The notes beneath the pieces were generated by a model. That model was not told where the DNA came from. It was given only the letters and a program-made list of their open reading frames with translations, and did no database searches. The translations under genes and the position numbers were made by a program. From an uncultured Verrucomicrobiota bacterium (lineage in GTDB: Bacteria; Verrucomicrobiota; Kiritimatiellia; RFP12; UBA3636): 10,431 nt of DNA. The DNA lies in the NCBI GenBank assembly GCA_946612175.1, contig CAMOEO010000081.1:1-10431 (forward strand), in the 5' to 3' direction. Positions 7,444 through 10,431 of this stretch are shown piece by piece; position 1 is the first letter of the stretch; every line of letters begins with the position of its first letter.

Positions 7444-8583
7444 CTAGAGGACGCCGGCGCGCTCGAGCAGCGGCACGAGCGCCGGGTCGCCGGGCGGGGG
7501 GAGCTTCTCGTAGGGGGGGATGCCGTCCTTCACGCCGTTCTCGCGCAGGAACGCGGCGAGGCGGGCGTAGTGCGCCCGCGCCTCGGCCTCGCGCCCCTCG
7601 GCCCGGCGGACGGCCGTGGCGTCGAGCAGCAGCCCGGCGTAGGCGTGCCGGACGCCGGAGAACTCGGTGCGGCCCATCGTGTCCTCCATGCACGCGAGCG
7701 CCGCGTCGATCAGATGCGTCGCGGGACGCGCGCGGAAGGTCCAGCCCTCCTCCTCCGGATCGCCCTCCAGGCGCCCGTCCCCGAGCGCCATCGCGACGAG
7801 GGACTGGTAGACCATGCGGCGGCAGGGCAGCTCCTCCTTCCCGTCGGCGCCCTCGTCCAGCGCGAGCTGCGACCAGTAGAGCGAGGAGGCGGCGGGGACG
7901 CGCCAGTCGATGCGCCCGTAGCGCGCCTCGATGCCGGACATGAAGGCGGGATCCATGCGGAGCGTGGCGAGCAGCTCGTCCGCGGCGATGGAGCCCTCCG
8001 CAGGCGGCGCGCCGTCCTCGCCGAGGTAGGCGCCGGCCTCCCGCGCCCACTGCGTCCGGTAGAACGGGCCGGCGGAATCGCCGTCCATTCCGATCTTGTG
8101 CTCGAAGATCCACCCGAGCTCCCGCTTGAGGCGCGCGGAGCCGGGGTTGAGCGGCAGCCCCCGGTCCCGCAGCAGCGAGAGGCCGCCCTGGACCCAGCGC
8201 CAGCGGTCGTCGGGGCGGCTCAGGAGGAAGGAGACGTTGTAGGCCATGTTCCAGGCGTGGAACGCCCAGACGTCCTCGTTGTCGGGCTCCAGCCGCGTGA
8301 TCCAGTCGGAGAGCTGCACCAGCTCCACGAAGCGCCGCTCCTGCTGGAGGCGGTCGGCGCGGAGCCAGAGGGCGTCGGCGAGGATGCCGCGGAAGCCGCC
8401 GAGCGCGACGGTGGCGAACGCCACGAGCGGCGGCGCCCCGGCCGTCTCCCCGGCCGCCTCGGCGGGCGCGGCGGCATGGCGCGCCGCGCGAAGCGCGGCC
8501 CCCTGCCCCGCGGAGAGCGCAAGCAGGAGGACGGCGGCGACGGCGGGCGCGGGAACGCGCCGGAGGGAGGCGGGAAGCGTCAT
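7444..8583 (-). CDS. Conserved membrane-anchored TPR-like protein of unknown function, first gene of potassium operon
   Basis: The function is unknown. The 379-residue protein has a short basic N-terminus and one hydrophobic segment (about residues 11-31, APAVAAVLLLALSAGQGAAL), either an uncleaved anchor or a signal peptide, so the rest is probably periplasmic. The core has striking blocks: ALGGFRGILADALWLRADRL (60-79), ELVQLSDWITRLEPDNEDVWAFHAWNMAYN (87-116), DRWRWV...LLRDRGLPLNPG (126-148), and RELGWIFEHKIG (154-165). The helical, repeat-like character and the LEP turn suggest TPR-type repeats. I recall similar blocks in unnamed PVC-group proteins but could not search. The ATG at 8583 is preferred over one at 8592 because a -10-like hexamer (8596-8591) covers the latter. 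It sits 11 bp upstream of trkH and is likely cotranscribed with it. Confidence 0.82.
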   Translation of the reverse strand: MTLPASLRRVPAPAVAAVLLLALSAGQGAALRAARHAAAPAEAAGETAGAPPLVAFATVALGGFRGILADALWLRADRLQQERRFVELVQLSDWITRLEPDNEDVWAFHAWNMAYNVSFLLSRPDDRWRWVQGGLSLLRDRGLPLNPGSARLKRELGWIFEHKIGMDGDSAGPFYRTQWAREAGAYLGEDGAPPAEGSIAADELLATLRMDPAFMSGIEARYGRIDWRVPAASSLYWSQLALDEGADGKEELPCRRMVYQSLVAMALGDGRLEGDPEEEGWTFRARPATHLIDAALACMEDTMGRTEFSGVRHAYAGLLLDATAVRRAEGREAEARAHYARLAAFLRENGVKDGIPPYEKLPPPGDPALVPLLERAGVL

Positions 8584-8590
8584 GCCGTGC

Positions 8591-8620
8591 ATTCTACCGC
8601 AACCCCCCGCGCGTTGTCCA
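8591..8620 (-). promoter_or_regulatory. Candidate sigma70-type leaderless promoter for the potassium operon
   Basis: On the minus strand, TGGACA (5 of 6 match to TTGACA, 8620-8615) is followed by an 18-bp spacer and TAGAAT (5 of 6 match to TATAAT, 8596-8591). The hexamer ends 7 nt before the ATG at 8583, so transcription should begin on or one base before the start codon. This gives a leaderless mRNA, which fits the absence of a ribosome binding site. Confidence 0.6.
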
Positions 8621-8647
8621 GCCATCGCCGGCCCGGCGCGTTGCGGT
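8596..8647. repeat. Inverted repeat in the LarA-like / potassium operon gap
   Basis: ACCGCAAC at 8596-8603 and GTTGCGGT at 8640-8647 are perfect 8-bp inverted arms. Inside them are GC-rich pairs (GCGCG on both sides) and a small palindrome CGCCGGCCCGGCG (8626-8638). The proximal arm touches the -10 hexamer and the whole structure spans the -35. It could be an operator or a stem-loop ending the upstream LarA-like transcript. No T-run follows, so an intrinsic terminator is not supported. Confidence 0.45.
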
Positions 8648-8662
8648 TTTTCGAGAAGTTCC

Positions 8663-9943
8663 CTACGCGAGGCGTGAGCGGTCGATCCAGAGCCCGAGGG
8701 CCGGGTTCGGGATGTAGTAGACCTCCTCGCCGCCGACGTCGTTCCAGCCGTACTTCAGCGTGGCGGGGTCGTATTTCGCCGCCGTCTCGTCGTAGTCCGC
8801 CGCGCGGAAGCCGACCGCCTCGATCTCGCTCCGGGCGATCTTCTTCACCGCGTAGGTGATCGAGAACCTCCCGTCCGACGATCCGTGGATGAGGTGCGCC
8901 GCGACACCCATGTTCTCGCGCAGGTCGGCGCACTCGGGCCGCTCGAAGAGCTCCAGCGTGTGCAGCCGCCCCTTGTAGCCGTACTTGCGGATGAGCGTCT
9001 GCTGCGCCGGGTCTTCGCCGAAGCGCTCGACGCCCGGCGCGAGGACGACCAGCTCCCCGCCGTCCGCCATCGCCATGCGCGTGCGGTAGATCGCCTTGTT
9101 GCCGACCCACGTGCTCGTGAACTCCGAGGGATCGAGGTAGACGACGCACTTCCGAAGAGGCCTATCGACGTAGTCGACGTTCTTCTCCTGCGCGAGCTTC
9201 ACCGCGGCGGTGAGGCATTCGCGCCCTTCGCCGAGGAAGAGCCCGTGCGTGCGGATCCTCCCGCCCGGTGCCGTCGTCACGGTGAGCGCGAAGAGCACCG
9301 GGATCCGCCCGTAGACGTACTTCTCCATCGCCCAGTCGAAGAGCCGCCGGACGGGCGAATGGTCGCGGCCCATCGCCTTCTCCATGCCGCACACGGCGCC
9401 GATCATGTGCGAGCCGTTGATCATCTCGCTCCCGCCCACGCCGACGAACAGGTTCTTCGCGTGGTTGGCCATGCCGATCACCTCGTGCGGAACGACCTGC
9501 CCGGGCGAGACGATCAGGTCGTAGCCGCCATCGACGAGCCGGCGGTTGAGCTCGACCGCCAGGGACTTCCTCCAGAGACCTTCGCTGATCTCGGACACGA
9601 CCTCCGCGGGGATGTCGCCAAGCTTGACGACGTCCGTGCGCCAGTTGTGGACGATCATCCGGTCGAACGGCACGTCGCCGAACATCGCCTCCCACTGCGC
9701 CTCCGTGACGGGCACGTGCGTCCCGAGCGCGGGCATGACGTCGACCACGACGCCGCGCCCGGCGAGCATGTGCCAGAGCGCGTTCGTGATGAACCCGGCG
9801 TTGGAGTGGAAGCGCGTGAAGTCCGGCGGGATCACGAGGACGCGCCGGAGCGCGCGCCCCTCGAGCGCCCGCGCGAGCGCGGCGCGGATTTCGTCCTGCG
9901 AAAGTCCCTCCTCCGAGGCGGCGACGAGATGGATGTCTTGCAT
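8663..9943 (-). CDS. LarA-family nickel-pincer nucleotide racemase/epimerase
   Basis: This 426-residue protein has the LarA_N superfamily fold (DUF2088). The family racemises or epimerises alpha-hydroxy acids with a covalently bound nickel-pincer nucleotide. Expected motifs are visible: PPDFTRF with DxTR at 41-44, GTHVPVT with His76, a Ni-site block VVPHEVIGMANHAKNLFVG with His153 and Lys163 (the equivalent Lys in L. plantarum LarA carries the cofactor), and INGSH with His179. A conserved Lys283 lies in WVGNKAIYRTR before DGGELVVLAPG. The Tyr-Gln seen before this Lys in lactate racemase appears as Trp-Val, so lactate may not be the substrate. No larB, larC or larE cofactor genes lie here, so they must be elsewhere if the enzyme is active. 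It appears monocistronic, with its own promoter and no Shine-Dalgarno sequence. Confidence 0.88.
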   Translation of the reverse strand: MQDIHLVAASEEGLSQDEIRAALARALEGRALRRVLVIPPDFTRFHSNAGFITNALWHMLAGRGVVVDVMPALGTHVPVTEAQWEAMFGDVPFDRMIVHNWRTDVVKLGDIPAEVVSEISEGLWRKSLAVELNRRLVDGGYDLIVSPGQVVPHEVIGMANHAKNLFVGVGGSEMINGSHMIGAVCGMEKAMGRDHSPVRRLFDWAMEKYVYGRIPVLFALTVTTAPGGRIRTHGLFLGEGRECLTAAVKLAQEKNVDYVDRPLRKCVVYLDPSEFTSTWVGNKAIYRTRMAMADGGELVVLAPGVERFGEDPAQQTLIRKYGYKGRLHTLELFERPECADLRENMGVAAHLIHGSSDGRFSITYAVKKIARSEIEAVGFRAADYDETAAKYDPATLKYGWNDVGGEEVYYIPNPALGLWIDRSRLA

Positions 9944-9950
9944 GGCCGGA

Positions 9951-9979
9951 AGTCTACCACATCCCCGTCCGCCGGGCAA
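9951..9979 (-). promoter_or_regulatory. Candidate sigma70-type leaderless promoter for the LarA-like gene
   Basis: On the minus strand, TTGCCC (4 of 6 match to TTGACA, 9979-9974) is followed by a 17-bp spacer and TAGACT (4 of 6 match to TATAAT, 9956-9951). The hexamer ends 7 nt before the ATG at 9943, the same spacing as at the potassium operon promoter. A leaderless transcript is predicted. Confidence 0.5.
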
Positions 9980-9989
9980 ACCCGGCGGA
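9968..9989. promoter_or_regulatory. Perfect 9-bp inverted repeat over the -35 of the LarA-like gene
   Basis: TCCGCCGGG (9968-9976) and CCCGGCGGA (9981-9989) pair perfectly around a 4-base CAAA centre. The repeat covers the -35-like hexamer and part of the spacer. It also lies 21 bp past the stop of the FHA-like gene. Without a T-run it is a poor intrinsic terminator. An operator for a dimeric repressor is possible, as is a 3' stem-loop of the upstream transcript. Confidence 0.5.
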
Positions 9990-10009
9990 GGCGCGAAGGA
10001 GAGGGGAGT

Positions 10010-10431
10010 TCAGGCGAACGAGACGGTGCAGGCGGCCTTGACGGGGCCGATCGAGAGCGTGTCCCCGGCGGCAAGGACCGCCGGCGCGCGAAGCGGGGCT
10101 CCGTTGCGGTAGGTCGGGTTGCGCGGCGGCTTCGGCGGCGGCAGGACGAGCCAGTCGCTCCCCGCGCCGCGCTCGAGGAGGAACTGCGGCTCGTCTCCCG
10201 CGTAGCGCGCGTCGTCGCCCGCCACGCGCCGGAGGGTCGTTCGCGTCACGGCGAAACGTCCGCCCGTCGAGAATGCGCCGTTGGACCCCGAAAGAACGAG
10301 GCGGGTTCGAGGACCGGAAGCCGTCGGGTCGGGAACGCTGGGACCCGGGACGCTGGGACCCGGGACGCTGGGACCCGCGACACTGGGACCCGGGACGCTG
10401 GGACCCGGGACGCTGGGCCCCGCGTCCGCCG
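10010..10431 (-). CDS. FHA-like domain protein, 3' part (5' end outside window)
   Basis: The reading frame is open to the window edge, so this is the last 139 complete codons of a longer gene. A GTG at 10249 is internal, not the start. The visible protein has a Pro/Gly/Ser linker built of six GPSV(P/A) units and a roughly 100-residue C-terminal domain: RLVLSGSNGAFSTGGRFAVTRTTL, then EPQFLLER, WLVLPPPKPPRNPTYRNGAPL and LAAGDTLSIGPVKAACTVSF. NPTYRNG followed by LxxGDxxxIG matches the C-terminal half of an FHA domain (consensus NGTxxNG, LxxGDxIxIG), and RFAVTR corresponds to its first strand. The Gly-Arg and Ser-x-x-His residues used to bind phosphothreonine are not evident, so binding is doubtful. 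The domain closes the protein 3 residues after the last strand. What precedes the linker cannot be seen. Confidence 0.72.
   Translation of the reverse strand, partial: ADAGPSVPGPSVPGPSVAGPSVPGPSVPGPSVPDPTASGPRTRLVLSGSNGAFSTGGRFAVTRTTLRRVAGDDARYAGDEPQFLLERGAGSDWLVLPPPKPPRNPTYRNGAPLRAPAVLAAGDTLSIGPVKAACTVSFA
10331..10420. repeat. 15-bp in-frame tandem repeat, six copies
   Basis: Six consecutive 15-bp units lie within the FHA-like gene. Units 2, 3 and 5 are identical (plus strand CGGGACGCTGGGACC), unit 6 has one change, and units 1 and 4 have two each. On the coding strand each unit encodes GPSVP, except one GPSVA. The unit length is a multiple of three, so copy number can change without breaking the frame. 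It forms a flexible linker before the FHA-like domain. Confidence 0.92.

Noticed and set aside
8590..8592. Alternative ATG three codons upstream for the potassium-operon leading gene
   Set aside because: It overlaps the TAGAAT -10-like hexamer, whereas the ATG at 8583 is perfectly placed.
9968..9989. Rho-independent terminator for the FHA-like gene
   Set aside because: The stem is strong, but the following bases (CGGGGATGT on the minus strand) contain no T-run.
10010..10249. A complete 79-residue gene starting at GTG 10249
   Set aside because: The frame stays open to the window edge, and the FHA-like first strand (RFAVTR) and the repeat linker lie upstream of that GTG, so it is an internal codon.

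Overview
The window is about 10.4 kb of very GC-rich bacterial chromosome. It carries eight genes, all on the minus strand and tightly packed, and no gap exceeds 80 bp. No RNA gene, mobile element, phage gene or CRISPR array is visible. The set of protein families points to the Planctomycetota-Verrucomicrobiota-Chlamydiota (PVC) group, probably Kiritimatiellota, Lentisphaerota or Verrucomicrobiota: a DUF2723 membrane protein fused to TPRs, a CxxC/CxxC protein with an 'ERKR' block, a 'WAFHAWNMAYN' protein and a divergent FHA domain. The phylum is inferred from recalled family resemblance and was not tested by search.

In transcription order (right to left): the 3' part of a gene ending in a divergent FHA-like domain, preceded by a GPSVP repeat linker (10431-10010); a stand-alone LarA-family (nickel-pincer nucleotide) racemase/epimerase (9943-8663); an operon of an uncharacterised membrane-anchored protein, a TrkH/KtrB potassium translocation subunit and a TrkA/KtrA RCK regulatory subunit (8583-5379); and an operon of PgpA, a putative zinc-ribbon protein, a 1106-residue DUF2723-TPR protein and MurI (5305-11). 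The last operon is tightly coupled: an ATGA overlap joins the zinc-ribbon and DUF2723 genes, and 2 bp separate DUF2723-TPR from murI. Three of its genes concern the cell envelope: phospholipid synthesis, a polytopic GT-C-like protein, and D-glutamate for peptidoglycan.

The most interesting signals are regulatory. None of the eight visible start codons has a Shine-Dalgarno sequence. Two genes (LarA-like, and the first gene of the potassium operon) have a -10-like hexamer exactly 7 nt before the ATG with a -35-like hexamer at normal spacing, which predicts leaderless mRNAs. Both promoters are overlapped by perfect inverted repeats. The pgpA promoter appears to have an extended -10 and decides between two possible pgpA starts. 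At protein level, the points to check are the altered GQSADF motif in the DUF2723 domain, the missing FHA phosphothreonine-binding signature, and a MurI that ends early in a suddenly AT-rich tail. Most of the window is ordinary core chromosome, and I do not see a clear new multi-gene system.
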